Below are positions 34,601 to 43,780 of a stretch of DNA of 64,000 nt, piece after piece. Position numbers and translations under genes: made by a program. The notes below the pieces were generated by a model. It did not search any database. It saw only the letters and a list, made by a program, of their open reading frames with translations, and was not told where the DNA came from. This DNA is from Adiantum capillus-veneris (lineage: Eukaryota > Streptophyta > Polypodiopsida > Polypodiales > Pteridaceae): contig CM043961.1 in NCBI GenBank assembly GCA_014529385.2, positions 15,604,478-15,668,477 of the forward strand, in the 5' to 3' direction. The first letter of the stretch is position 1. Each line of letters starts with the position of its first letter.

Positions 34601-35372
34601 TTGATGCATCAATATGCACATGAAAAGGTACATTCCAATCGGGTGTTCGCAGGATTGGAGCACTTGTTAGGGCCTTCTTTAATAACTCATAAGATTGATG
34701 ACATTCTTCCGTCCAGTGAAACTCGATAAGAAGCTTGTACAATGGACGTGCTATCTCGGCAAAGTTTAAAATAAATCTTCGATAATAACCAACATGGCCC
34801 ATAAATCTTTGAACTCCTTTATAGTTCGTAGATGGTGGCAAATCGGCAATGGCTTTAATCTTACTCTCATCTGTGGATATCCCGTTCTTGGACACTATAT
34901 GCCCTAAAATGACTCCATGCTTAACCCAAAATTGGCATTTGAAAGGGTTCAATGAGATGCGATAAAATCTGCACCTTTCAAATATTTTCCGTAGATATAA
35001 CAAATGCTTCTCCCAAGAAGAATAAACACAAAGGTCGTCTAGGAAAGCTTCACAAAACTCCCTTAGAAATTCTTTAAACGCAGTGTTTATTAATCGTTGG
35101 AATGTAGCAGGGGCATTCGTTAAGCCAAAAGCCATAACACGAAATGCAAACACTCCAAACTCTGTGATAAAAGCAGTTTTAGCTTGGTCCTCTAATGCAA
35201 TTGTGATTTGATTGTAACCAAAGTACCCATCTAAAAAGCTATAAGCTTCCTTGCCCGCAACTCTTTCAAGCACATGTTCTAAATATGGCAAGGGATAATG
35301 ATCTCTCCTAGTAGCTACATTAACTTTCTTGAGGTCCACGCACACTCTTAGTTTCCCATTCTTTTTTGGCAC
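31686..35372 (-). CDS. Pol polyprotein, copy 1b: RT, RNase H, integrase, second protease, WxPK tail
   Basis: A 1,228-codon frame. RT occupies about residues 1-170, with catalytic F-L-D-D at 110-113. RNase H covers about 235-360 (H-I-D-A-S-N-F-A-I-G, TTTEREGLAMIY, HVMADHLS). The H2C2 finger is at about 455-500. The integrase triad is D532, D594 and E630 (spacings 61 and 35), followed by an SH3-like part (KVGDKVLMY, GPYRVCEI) and a Lys/Glu/Arg-rich helix (about 770-850). A second retropepsin-like domain has D-T-G-A at 896-899 and LGRTWML about 80 residues later. The tail, from about 1010, has W-V-P-K, W-I-P-K, W-V-P-K and W-A-P-R motifs (bases 32190, 32080, 32022 and 31884). Gypsy pols normally end with integrase or a chromodomain, so everything after about 850 is unusual. 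A stop between 35372 and 35451 separates it from its N-terminal segment. Confidence 0.9.
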   Translation of the reverse strand: MPKKNGKLRVCVDLKKVNVATRRDHYPLPYLEHVLERVAGKEAYSFLDGYFGYNQITIALEDQAKTAFITEFGVFAFRVMAFGLTNAPATFQRLINTAFKEFLREFCEAFLDDLCVYSSWEKHLLYLRKIFERCRFYRISLNPFKCQFWVKHGVILGHIVSKNGISTDESKIKAIADLPPSTNYKGVQRFMGHVGYYRRFILNFAEIARPLYKLLIEFHWTEECHQSYELLKKALTSAPILRTPDWNVPFHVHIDASNFAIGCVLTQPGDHKLDYPISFASRQLNDAEMNYTTTEREGLAMIYAVKKFRYYLLATKFVFYVDHQALLYLVNKPCSTGRITLWLLILLEFDFTVVVRPGRKHVMADHLSRIPNGEAPTGVDDELPNTPLFIVETTPEWSEKIVNFLVNGFPPKELRKDIARKLIKECEPYCLLAGTLYKRGKDDVLRRCACKDEYLYILQEAHMGVAGGHFSGKLTARKILQSGYWWPTLFKDASLFAKGCDECQRFNKPQRRDRMPLHPIKVTQPFEKWGLDFVGLISPAARNTQSQYIIVATDYVTKWAEAKATRKADAKTTAKFLFENIITRLGCPFELVSDNGTHFINEVIKELTSNFMISHHKSTPYYPQANGHAESTNKTLISILTKTVEAHRTDWDLKLTSALWAYRTAYKVAINCTPFKMVYGQEAVMPWEFVIPSLRVASQEGWDGNPLVERLYILERLDEEKQLAVRNALVEKDRRKKWFDSHLKDKDIKVGDKVLMYGVRNEKKKLKYAGKGPYRVCEITPQGTIHVETLDGVETIGFLNGSKFKRYYDPLSQEELQAIHQKKAAKEQAELKKIQARVEARERQQRLRRQREANLGITQAFFEDTDDDSLESEPPLRYPIELNSPYGKVLYNALLDTGAKHNLLSYGVWCQLGKPTLSPSTMQVKGINKKKTAILGVLQTPVVYDNGSIVQRFLVMPVGAMEGNVNLGRTWMLATKCTIDWDTVSVTTRPPTLTPIIQAKSPTLQTLAKLKDSQHSQAKVVNSSLRATHEPSTSTLVVVASSNIASTQPARPKSTYQWVPKALLPTTSTLPSIPRKNFLGKPRARPRRVKTKSRWIPKQLLEAQGYYDGNEQIWVPKRKMCPSLSTTNPYESNSVMLKPMADRGKGKITECYTPSPELVWAPRQNQFIPPSSGRGEFHEASSSSCNTSIEVKASTQPPSIVMDLHEATKESTPPNVQESRDEPLQVRS
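32400..32790 (-). CDS. Second retropepsin-like domain within pol, copy 1b
   Basis: This domain spans roughly residues 862-990 of the pol frame, entered separately because of its interest. It starts at the LRYPIELNSPYGKVLYNALL strand and runs through D-T-G-A-K-H-N (32676-32687) and WCQLGKP. It continues with VKGINKKKTAILGV, F-L-V-M-P-V-G-A-M-E-G and N-V-N-L-G-R-T-W-M-L, and ends C-T-I-D-W-D. Active-site DTGA, a central strand pair and a late hydrophobic-LG motif are the sequence signature of retroviral-type aspartic proteases, which act as dimers. Length of about 125 residues fits. Catalysis is inferred; the domain could also bind or compete. Confidence 0.7.
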
Positions 35373-35450
35373 AATGACTATTGGAGAAACCCATTCTGAG
35401 TGCTCAATAGGGTATATGAATCCACAGTGGATAAGTTTTTCAATCTCCTC

Positions 35451-35984
35451 TTATACAATTTTGGCGTACTTAGGATTCATTGGATAGGGTCGTTTCTGGA
35501 CGGGTTTAGCAGTGTTGATCATGGGAATTGTATGTTGCACCACAGAAGGTGGAACGCCCTTCATGTCATGATATGTCCAAGCAAAGATATCCTTGTATTC
35601 CTTGAGGAGCTCCTTAAGTACAGCCTCTTCAGTTTCGGTAAGGTCTTGAGCAATAAAGACTGGTTTAGACTCCTCACCTGGTTCTGCTAATTCTATCTCT
35701 TTAACTACCGCTGGACCATCATAGACTCCACTGCTTTCATTGGTAGGTATTCGTTGGGCCTTGGCATACACAACCTTTCGCTCCCCCGTGGTATAAGATT
35801 TAAAATGTTCAGGAGCCATATGTAAGTCAGCAGGCTCTTGTCCTGACGGAGACCTTTCTTTTAGTTCTGCCTCCTTTTGTTGTTGTGCTAACTCTCGGTT
35901 TTGACGTCTTCTTATAGTTCGACTCAATTTCGGCTCTGTAACCTCCAATTGAGCGAGGTCAATGGGTCGCGGGCTGCACCACAT
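35451..35984 (-). CDS. Pol N-terminal segment, copy 1b
   Basis: 177 codons starting MWCSPRPIDL, like copy 1a at 6595. A basic Gln/Arg/Glu-rich helix (about 20-45) is followed by HFKSYTTGERKVVYAKAQR, PGEESKPVFIAQDLTE and LKELLKEYKDIFAWTYHDM, the segment just before RT in Athila/Tat-like pols. It is in the same frame as the main pol frame, separated by one stop near 35450. It is in a different frame from gag-protease, which ends 68 bases upstream, so pol needs a frameshift, reinitiation or its own start. Confidence 0.7.
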   Translation of the reverse strand: MWCSPRPIDLAQLEVTEPKLSRTIRRRQNRELAQQQKEAELKERSPSGQEPADLHMAPEHFKSYTTGERKVVYAKAQRIPTNESSGVYDGPAVVKEIELAEPGEESKPVFIAQDLTETEEAVLKELLKEYKDIFAWTYHDMKGVPPSVVQHTIPMINTAKPVQKRPYPMNPKYAKIV

Positions 35985-36051
35985 GACACTCTAGAGATGT
36001 TCACCCCAATTGTCTACTAGCTTTTGATGAGCATCACATGCCCCTAGATAG

Positions 36052-38754
36052 CTAAGCCATTCTGCAGTAGATCTTCCCTTGTAGGTCTTCGCTTGTATCT
36101 TCTTCACTCTCATATAAATTACCATAGATGGTCGTACTAGACCTTGAGTGTTCAGTTTCTATACTTGGCTCACTCGATGTTTCCTCAGGTTCTGAATCCA
36201 TTTCTCCCTGAGATTCCGTTTCTGATGTGTATTGGCCTGAAGCCTTTGAGGAATCATCGGTTTCACTCTCAGGTAGGTGTGCCTCTTTCTTATCATCGGA
36301 TGTTACATGCGCTACACCTAACATGTTTACTGGTGCAATGTGTGGTATCTCTTCCCCATCTGGTGTTACCCAGGTTGTTCCTCTAGCTCCCCATGTATCT
36401 ATAGTTGCCGCTAGGTGTACCCAATCGACATTGTCTGACTCAGCCATTCCAGGTAGGATATCCATATAAGGAGAGTTCTCCCCAATATTCGTGTCTTCAT
36501 TACACGTGTAACAATACTGTAATGGAGCTGAGTGAATTGTTGTGTCTGATCGATTATCAATGATGAATTTATTTCCTAGAGGATGCGTTCGACCACTTAA
36601 AAGATCAACTCGAATGACAGAGTCTTGGAACTGTAAGTAGACGTGGTTTTTGGACCAGTCATGCACCATTTTTGCTTCCCTCATGAATGGACGCCCTAAG
36701 ATCATCTCAAATGACATAGGATGCTTGGAAAAATCCATAACAATGAAAGTCTGCCTTACCTTGTGTCCCAAGACCTTGATCTTGAGATCCTTAAGCATTC
36801 CAATAGGCGTAACAATAGATCCATTAGCCATTTTTACCACTACGCTTGTGGCTTCAAGGTGAGGTCGCCCCATAGACTCCCAACAACTCTTTGTCACCAT
36901 GCTGACTCCCACACCACCGTCAAGGACTCCCTTTACAGTTAATCCTTTAGTAGTGATTGGCAGAGTAGCTTTAGATTCATCACCTTCAAAGTATTGCCCC
37001 AACTTGTTAACGGGTACTTCAATTACAGATTCATGTCCCGCTAGGTCAGATGGTGGTGCTAAATGTTCCTCATCATTCATTACCGAGTCAGGTTTGTTCA
37101 TATGTGCAAACTGTGGTAATCTGGCTTGTAATTCTCCATTGAGGAAGGCTCGAAGAGCTGAGACTAGCTCGGGGTCTTTATATAGTTTGGACATGATGGT
37201 GGTTCTAACTTCTGAAGACATGAAATCCATCAATTTGGCAACATTTAATGGCATCTTGTGGGACATAGGACCCTGACAAGAGAATGGTGAAGATGGAATC
37301 TCCACTTCCTCAAGGGGGTCGGGCATTCCCTCACCAAACATTCTCTCTAGTAGGAAAGGTGTGTGTCCACTTTCAGATGTCCTACCCTCACTCTCTTCCC
37401 GAATGATATTGGGTATAGCTAACGGCCTGTAGTTCTTGTGAGGTTGAACTTGTGTGGGAAACACTGTGTCCGACATCTGGATATGTTTGGGTTCAGGTTC
37501 TAATGTTCGTTGAGTTTCTTCCACCAAACCCCTGAGTTGTTGGACTCGTTCAATTTCCACTGTTGGGTTTGGATAGGTTCCAATCTTTCTCTTGCAATCC
37601 TCATTTTTCGTCTCTCGTGGCTTATCTTGGGGGTTCGCAACTGGGTGGTTTAACTTTGAATACTCTTTTGGTGCTCGTCGTAATTCCCTCTCGTGATCCT
37701 CCTCACTGGCTTTTTCCTTTGTAGTAATAGTTTTGGTCTCCGTGGTCTCTATCGAATCTGAGTCATCCTCAGGGTCATTCATATACACGGGATCCTCTCC
37801 TGTCCCTATGTTAGTCTTTGAACTAGGTTTTGAGCTAGAAGCATTAAGGGATTTCTTTCTTCGTGTTTTCTTCTTTCTCGCTCGGCCAATGGATGCAGCA
37901 TCTCTCTCTTCGAGGATGTAATTTTGCTTTTGGAGCATCGACCGTGTGAGTGCATTCACTGGTGCTATGTTTATAGTTGGTGGTGTCCCATCAACAATCT
38001 CTATTATGTTCAATGGTGTGATTTTCGGTGCGTTTGGATTGTTAGGACACTGTGCGATCAAATGATCTATGCCACAACCATTACAAGTGAGTATTGGCAT
38101 TGCCAATGCACTCCCTTGACTTGTTTGCATTAGTGCGGCATTCTTTTGCATTCTGATGGGGCACTCAGCTACTCGATGTGGTCCACCACATTCGTAGCAC
38201 TGAAGAGGTGGTCTCTTGGTAAAACTATTAATGTTTTGGCCTCTTGCTGCTAGCGCAGTAGCTTGATATACCGGTTTGATTTGTCCCCAATGGTCTTCCA
38301 TATAGTACATGGGACACTCCTCAAGCATGTCGACTCCATAGGTGATACTAGAGTCTATGTCCTCTTCGCAATCTACATAAGTATTAGATGACTCGCAACC
38401 TATTTGGTTCATAGGTGTAACTCTTGGATGAGGGGGTTGCGGTCCTAGCACTGGAGGTGGCAACGGTGTGGTTTGGACCACATTTTGGGTTCTAGGGACC
38501 ATGTGTTGTAATGGCAATTGTTGCTCCATGGGTGGGGTAGGCATCAATGCAGGAACTCGAGGTGAGACTGCCCAAGCTATAGGCGGTCTATTTTCCATGA
38601 TGCGTTTAAGCATTAGGCAATCCTTCGCTTGATGGCCATACCTACCACACGCGTTACAAGTCTCGTTAAACTTTACTCCGAAAGTAGGGCATTCACTCGT
38701 AGTATGTGGGCCCAAGAAAATTGAGCACCATTGTTGCTCCCTTCTTGGATACAT
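36052..38754 (-). CDS. Gag C-terminus with zinc knuckles, and first protease, copy 1b
   Basis: 900 codons. Zinc knuckles are C-N-A-C-G-R-Y-G-H-Q-A-K-D-C (x2-x4-x4) at about residue 33, then two with a shorter loop: C-Y-E-C-G-G-P-H-R-V-A-E-C and C-N-G-C-G-I-D-H-L-I-A-Q-C (x2-x3-x4). A charged linker with KKKTRRKK follows, then LLERMFGEGMPDPLEE. The first protease has G-V-L-D-G-G-V-G-V-S, catalytic Asp at residue 612, in place of D-S/T-G, and a late M-I-L-G-R-P-F-M. After it come the NVDWVHLAATIDTWG block and a Ser/Glu-rich acidic tail. The upstream stop at 38755 (TAA) corresponds to CAA in copy 1a, so it is a recent mutation. Confidence 0.85.
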   Translation of the reverse strand: MYPRREQQWCSIFLGPHTTSECPTFGVKFNETCNACGRYGHQAKDCLMLKRIMENRPPIAWAVSPRVPALMPTPPMEQQLPLQHMVPRTQNVVQTTPLPPPVLGPQPPHPRVTPMNQIGCESSNTYVDCEEDIDSSITYGVDMLEECPMYYMEDHWGQIKPVYQATALAARGQNINSFTKRPPLQCYECGGPHRVAECPIRMQKNAALMQTSQGSALAMPILTCNGCGIDHLIAQCPNNPNAPKITPLNIIEIVDGTPPTINIAPVNALTRSMLQKQNYILEERDAASIGRARKKKTRRKKSLNASSSKPSSKTNIGTGEDPVYMNDPEDDSDSIETTETKTITTKEKASEEDHERELRRAPKEYSKLNHPVANPQDKPRETKNEDCKRKIGTYPNPTVEIERVQQLRGLVEETQRTLEPEPKHIQMSDTVFPTQVQPHKNYRPLAIPNIIREESEGRTSESGHTPFLLERMFGEGMPDPLEEVEIPSSPFSCQGPMSHKMPLNVAKLMDFMSSEVRTTIMSKLYKDPELVSALRAFLNGELQARLPQFAHMNKPDSVMNDEEHLAPPSDLAGHESVIEVPVNKLGQYFEGDESKATLPITTKGLTVKGVLDGGVGVSMVTKSCWESMGRPHLEATSVVVKMANGSIVTPIGMLKDLKIKVLGHKVRQTFIVMDFSKHPMSFEMILGRPFMREAKMVHDWSKNHVYLQFQDSVIRVDLLSGRTHPLGNKFIIDNRSDTTIHSAPLQYCYTCNEDTNIGENSPYMDILPGMAESDNVDWVHLAATIDTWGARGTTWVTPDGEEIPHIAPVNMLGVAHVTSDDKKEAHLPESETDDSSKASGQYTSETESQGEMDSEPEETSSEPSIETEHSRSSTTIYGNLYESEEDTSEDLQGKIYCRMA

Positions 38755-38763
38755 GTGAGTGTT

Positions 38764-40545
38764 TTATGGAGCACGATTACCCCTAAGGCTTTCTTGGATG
38801 GCCTTGGTGAGATCTGCCAAAGTCATCTCAGATATCGTTTGCTCTTTCACGATTGGCTTTATCTTCATTGGCTCATGCCCTGATGCTTGCGAGCTACTTG
38901 ACTTCGGCTCGGCAGACACTCTTTCTCCTGCAATCATTAAATTATCCTCCAATTGGATTGCATTCATGGTGACTGCTTCCCAAGTAGTGATACCTCTAAT
39001 GACTAGGCCATTATAGATACTTTCATGTCGTAGTCCCCTAATGAATCTATCGAGCAATTGGTTGTTGTTGAATCTCTCGTTTGGATTGCATCGAGAATTC
39101 AAATTCTTTAGGCGACTAATGAAGTCTCTCACGGATTCACCTTCTTCTCGTTGGGCTTTGTGGAGCTGAGAGGGTACACCCCAACGTACTCCCTCTCGTA
39201 TGTATTCTTTTAAGAACAGTCTCCTAAGAGTAGAGTAGATCGTTTTTTCTTCTACTCTTAAGGTTCTATACCAATCTCCAGCCTTTCCGCTTAGGGTCAA
39301 ACTCAAAGCCTTACACTTATGTAGCTCACTGTGCTCTTCCAAGGAATCGCACACATGTTCAAAGACTTCCATATGCTTTCTAGCATCTCCGTCTCCATCG
39401 AATTTCTGTGTGAGCTTAGCTACTTGAACTGCCTTGCTCCTAGGCTCTCTATCAGGTGCACTACGCATGTTTTCCGCAATAGAGCGACCGATAGTTTGAG
39501 AAAATGCTGCCAAATCTCCTATTTGAGCAGGTATAATGGGTGTATGTGCTCCTGGAACCACATGTGAGATGGGAGTTGGCCTTGGCCTTGGCATACGCGT
39601 GGCTCTTGGGTCCCAAATTTCGTATGGTGGTGTACCAGACGGTGGTCCAAAGTTTACAGGCGTGGCCCTAGGCATAGGGGGTGCCTGATATGGCATGTTA
39701 TTATTAAATGGCATGGCTCCACTTGTATAAGAGCTTGGATAATTCCATTGTGGATTGTAAGCTCTTGGAATAATCGGAGGTGTAGGAGCTACATGAGGCT
39801 GAGGTACGACAGGTGCACATGATTGATACATACATGTAGGTATAGTTGGGGGCACTATGCTACTAGGCATCGGCGCAATGTTAACAAATGAACTCCATGG
39901 TGTACTTCTTGTCATGCTCACCATTGGGATATGCATGGTAGCCGTAGTGTCATTAAGAGAAAGATGAGCTAGATCTGGGAAGGTAAAGCTGCCACTTGTG
40001 GGCTCAGATTGTACTGAGGCTCCTGGCGAAACAACATATGGAGGATCAATGGGGCTCACTGAGGGAGTCTCCATTTGTGACAGGGTTGGTTGGTTGGCCT
40101 TTCCCGTATCCAAGAATCTCATTAGGCCTGTTGAAGGCATGTTGATCCCTGTGTTCTGTCTTTCTAACTCGACAATCCTATGGAGGACATCACAGACTTT
40201 CTGTTGTTGCTCATCTATGCTAGTAGCACCCGATGTGGATTGTAAAACATCTAACCAACCCACATGATAGGTGTGTCCTGTGTACCGATCAGTTAAAGCT
40301 TCTGCTTGTAGGTCATACTCCCAATTTTCGTTTAGGAATATCCCATCTAGGCCTGGCGTGCTGGAGGTTTCCCTCAAGGTGGAAGCATTATTGCTCCCCA
40401 TAGCTTGCCCCTCCGTGACTGCTACCTTGGGAGCACTCGGTTGCTCGGCTGGCATGATTGTTGTCATAGGAGCCTTTGCTTTCAGGGCTCGACTTTGTTC
40501 TATCCCTCGTAGGTTCTCAATTTTCCTCTCCCTTGTTGCTTGCAT
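38764..40545 (-). CDS. Gag, capsid region, copy 1b
   Basis: 593 codons. A Pro/Ser/Thr-rich N-terminal half (about 1-330, with WEYDLQAEALTDRYTGHTYH) is followed by a Retrotrans_gag-type capsid: TQKFDGDGDARKHMEVFEH, CKALSLTLSGKAGDWYRTL, LRRLFLKEY, EGESVRDFISRLKNLNSRC, FIRGLRHESIYNGL and TTWEAVTMNAIQLEDNLM. This forms the particle shell. It is in the same frame as the upstream 180-codon segment and the downstream zinc-knuckle-protease segment, so one gag-protease polyprotein of about 1,680 codons was split by two stops (near 40549 and 38757). Confidence 0.85.
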   Translation of the reverse strand: MQATRERKIENLRGIEQSRALKAKAPMTTIMPAEQPSAPKVAVTEGQAMGSNNASTLRETSSTPGLDGIFLNENWEYDLQAEALTDRYTGHTYHVGWLDVLQSTSGATSIDEQQQKVCDVLHRIVELERQNTGINMPSTGLMRFLDTGKANQPTLSQMETPSVSPIDPPYVVSPGASVQSEPTSGSFTFPDLAHLSLNDTTATMHIPMVSMTRSTPWSSFVNIAPMPSSIVPPTIPTCMYQSCAPVVPQPHVAPTPPIIPRAYNPQWNYPSSYTSGAMPFNNNMPYQAPPMPRATPVNFGPPSGTPPYEIWDPRATRMPRPRPTPISHVVPGAHTPIIPAQIGDLAAFSQTIGRSIAENMRSAPDREPRSKAVQVAKLTQKFDGDGDARKHMEVFEHVCDSLEEHSELHKCKALSLTLSGKAGDWYRTLRVEEKTIYSTLRRLFLKEYIREGVRWGVPSQLHKAQREEGESVRDFISRLKNLNSRCNPNERFNNNQLLDRFIRGLRHESIYNGLVIRGITTWEAVTMNAIQLEDNLMIAGERVSAEPKSSSSQASGHEPMKIKPIVKEQTISEMTLADLTKAIQESLRGNRAP

Positions 40546-40551
40546 ATAGCG

Positions 40552-41094
40552 TTAGATCTCTTGCACTTTGGCAAGACTCCTACCATCGGGTAGTAAAACC
40601 TCAGAGGGAGATAGTCCTAAGGGATCAGGAGATGCAGTGGATGGAACATTCACATGCACACTCTCAAGAAGCATAGGGTCCATTTTAGGCATGAATGACG
40701 AATTTACTTCCCCACTCCCTTCATTTATTTCATTAACCGCATGTTCAGAGCGAGTAGCTCTACTAAGGGTCTCTTTTAAGCGGCTAAACACGCTGGACCC
40801 GGGCCGTGGGCCCATGGCATGCATGTCTTGACTTGAACTATCAGGGTTTGGTGTAGGATACCCCTCCATGACTTCGTGGTCAGAGGAAGAATCACTAGAC
40901 GTGATATGAGGATCTTGGGTCGCGCTACCTTGAGTCCCGGCCGAAGGTCCAGAACCTAGGGTGGAGGAATAATGGGTGCCCACGTAAATGGAGGCACTAC
41001 CAATATGCTCGTGCTCTAACACTCGTCCAGAGCGTAGGTTCATATGACTTGGATCCCCTAGAAGTGTCAGTGAGGGCCCGTGAAGGTTGCTCAC
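40552..41094 (-). CDS. Gag N-terminal segment, copy 1b
   Basis: 180 codons starting MSNLHGPSLTLLGDPSHMNL, with MNLRSGRVL near the start, a type of basic start common in plant gypsy gags. The rest is Ser/Pro/Gly-rich with a block ITSSDSSSDHEVMEGYPTPN. A matching block occurs in the gag fragment at 61272. It is in frame with the capsid segment; the TAA between them is a mutation. The start is taken as the first in-frame Met after the leader. Confidence 0.75.
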   Translation of the reverse strand: MSNLHGPSLTLLGDPSHMNLRSGRVLEHEHIGSASIYVGTHYSSTLGSGPSAGTQGSATQDPHITSSDSSSDHEVMEGYPTPNPDSSSQDMHAMGPRPGSSVFSRLKETLSRATRSEHAVNEINEGSGEVNSSFMPKMDPMLLESVHVNVPSTASPDPLGLSPSEVLLPDGRSLAKVQEI

Positions 41095-42086
41095 CTAGTA
41101 ATTTTGGGTGTTTTGCAACCCAAGTCTTTTCTTATTTATTTATTTTTTGATTTTTTGGTCCTTTTTTTTTGACCCAGCTATAGAATAGAACGTATGATAG
41201 CTCAAAACGAGCGTCTCGATCAGAGGGACATGCCGTGCTTTACAGTCCTCCGTTTGGTCACTTTATACCCTCGGAATCCCTAAAACCGTCAATTTCTAGT
41301 AGGGAACTAGGCCCAAATTAGAAAGTCTAAGGGTGCAAGTGGGAAGAGAAGGGAGGAGAGTGGAGGACTTGCCCCACATGCTCTCATTCCCTCCTGAGGG
41401 GGTAGGGTATATATATAAGAGTGAGTCTAGTATATATCATAAGACTGAGGACTGAGGCCTGGGCTTGGGCTTGGGCTTGGGCTTGGGCTTGGGCTTGGGG
41501 AAACGATCCCGATCAAAATTTTAGTGTAGCCCCCCAGTCACTCACGCTTAAATATTTTTGGTTTTTTTTTTTTTTTTTTTTTGGGCGACGATCGCGCGCG
41601 GTTTCGGTGACCCTTTCTTGGCCACACACACTGTCACCTACCTAACCTCCCAGTCAACAGCTCACAGACAGCTCACTACCTTATCTACTTACTAACAGTG
41701 CTGCTAACCACTAACTAATCTGTTAACTGCTTACTGACAGTGAGCTAACTGTCCACCTACTTCCTCTCTCACTACCTTACTGTGCAAAGACTGTGTGCAG
41801 GCAAACCTTGACAGAAAACTGTGTACAAACTGTGTGCAAGCAGAAATTGCTAACTGCCTTCCTACTTGTTCATTCACTGCAAACAAGCTAACGACTACTA
41901 ATTGTGCAAAGACTGTGTGCAAACAGAAAACACAACATTATGCAGAAATCACAGAACTTGCAGACAATACAGAAATTAACAACTTGCAGAAAAACAACTC
42001 ATTCCTCTTCCTCTTCCTCTTCTTTCCTACTACAAACAACTCATAGGAGAAGCACAAAGTGCCTCTTGGGCTTAGTGCAGGGCGAT
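41095..42086 (-). other. 5' leader of copy 1b
   Basis: About 1 kb between primer site and gag. It holds seven CTTGGG hexamers at about 41458-41503 and a T run at 41562-41582 (plus strand). Imperfect repeats with ACTGTGTGCAAAC lie at 41785-41935. No coding frame is supported. Confidence 0.6.
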
Positions 42087-42104
42087 TCCCCGGCAGTGGC
42101 GCCA
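42087..42104 (-). promoter_or_regulatory. Primer-binding site of copy 1b, tRNA-Asp type
   Basis: The minus strand reads TGGCGCCACTGCCGGGGA, four bases downstream of the 5' LTR end. It is close to the plant tRNA-Asp complement; the match is imperfect at the CACT step. Confidence 0.8.
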
Positions 42105-42108
42105 AAAA

Positions 42109-42344
42109 TGTGTGCTTCTTGCCGCACTGTCGAAGCAAGGGACTTGCCGTTACACCGTGTGCGAGCCATAGACGGCTCCAAGCACACAACTAGCTTAACT
42201 AGTAAGCTCAAAAGAGGGCAATGGTGTGTCACTCACCGCTCTATGCTCCTGCCGTGGAGGATTCCTCGTCGCGAAGAAGAAGGAGACGCCGCTACGTCGC
42301 GCTCAACCGCTTCACCGTCGTCATGCCACCACAATGCTTGATCA

Positions 42345-42423
<79 letters not shown>

Positions 42424-42726
42424 AAGGAGGTGAAGAAGAAGAAGATGGAGATGGAGATGGAGCAAGAGCACTCTTCTATTGCACAAATGAGAGAATGAGT
42501 GAATTTTAGGTTTAGTTGGCTTTTATATGAGCTCACTCCATTCACACTTGGGCGCCCATGCTTAGCCAACTAATCCCTTGAATGTCCCGGTTAGAGTGCG
42601 CCTCTCATCGGCGATCACTCTTACCCTTTTCCTATTGGTCCGACAAGCCCGGTACCTGACTCTACCAAATACATAATACACGTCCGTCGTAGGTGATGGG
42701 GTGTCCGTGAGCCGTGAGGGTTAACA
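42109..42726 (-). repeat. 5' LTR of copy 1b
   Basis: 618 bp, TGTTAACCC to AAGCACACA on the minus strand. The compound microsatellite is shorter than in the 3' LTR (CT at about 42347-42399, AC to 42424). A TATA-like CATATAAAAGCC lies at about 42519-42530. It is flanked at 42727 by the target duplication CCTAC. Confidence 0.9.
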
Positions 42727-42731
42727 CCTAC

Positions 42732-43512
42732 CCTAGTCAAGTTTAACCTAACCCAAGGTCTTGTACAGCTATAAAAAGGTCCTTTGGCAAGCACAAAAAT
42801 ACACACACCTACTCCATTGCTGCAAATAAGCTCCTCTAAGGTTAGGGAAGCCCTAATCTCTCTCTCCTCTTGTCTCCCTATCCATTTCCTAAGCTCGCTA
42901 TCATAAGCGGCACCATAGAGAGAGCATCAATATGCTATTGCTACCATTCTCTTGCAAACATTTCTCTTACCATACTCATCCCTAAATAAGGATTTTAGAT
43001 TCTATATGAGAGCAAGGATATCAAGTTCAATGATCTATCTCATGGTTTGATCAACAAATTGTTGCAATTGGGGTGTCGTCGTCACACTTTTGCTCTAAAC
43101 GCATGTAAAATTGGTAAGCATATCTTGGCAGCTTCTCATATTTTGTGCTCATTGGGTTGCTTGTTTGTTGAGAAAGTTTTTTGTGCACCATGGCGTCTAT
43201 TTGCTTGGCTTCTCTCCTTATGTTGTGTGTAAGTAAGTCTTGGGGTTGCATAGATGGAGAAGAGCTCTCTATGCATGCCGCCTTATGTGTGTAAATAGTC
43301 TCTTCTTTTGGGAAAGGAAAGGAGTTGTCAAGTATTTGTGCATTATGGTGTTTTGAGTTTTGAGGTTTTGTGCTTGCTTTTCTTAGAAGTATATGAGCAC
43401 TAATATGGTGAAGATCAATCTTTGCATGTGAGTTTGTGCAGTGTTCAAAGGGATTGCTTAAGGAGTGTGTGTTGAATGGTTGAAGGGCATTTTGTGTTGA
43501 AGCACATAAGGA

Positions 43513-43607
<95 letters not shown>

Positions 43608-43746
43608 GTATATGGTTTGTTTTGGTTTCCTTCTTTCTCCATAAAAGAGGGTGGTGCCCCTAAGAAATATGCGTGTGTAGGGTCTCACGGAGTGGTTTTC
43701 TGGTGGGAGCCTTGAGTTGAGCCCCATCTCAAAAAATCCGCTCTCA
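42732..43746 (+). repeat. Shared LTR of copies 3c/3b, second part
   Basis: It continues the LTR interrupted at 28873, matching 50881-51856. It contains the TATA box TATAAAAAGG (42770-42779) and a (GT)n run (about 43517-43606), longer than in the other LTR. It ends CTCTCA at 43746, followed by the primer site of copy 3b. Confidence 0.85.
42770..42779 (+). promoter_or_regulatory. TATA box in shared LTR
   Basis: TATAAAAAGG, identical to that of the 3' LTR at 50916-50925. It lies only about 40 bases downstream of the copy 1b insertion, which separates it from all upstream U3 sequence. Confidence 0.6.
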
Positions 43747-43752
43747 TAAAAG

Positions 43753-43770
43753 TGGTGCCCCCACTGAGGA
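43753..43770 (+). promoter_or_regulatory. Primer-binding site of copy 3b
   Basis: TGGTGCCCCCACTGAGGA, six bases after the LTR end. It resembles the tRNA-Arg-type site of Ogre elements at 14 of 18 positions, by eye. Confidence 0.65.
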
Positions 43771-43780
43771 ACTTTCCTAA

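Noticed and set aside
43445-43727. Cys-Val / His-Thr repeat frames
   Set aside because: They are produced by the (GT)n tract in the LTR.
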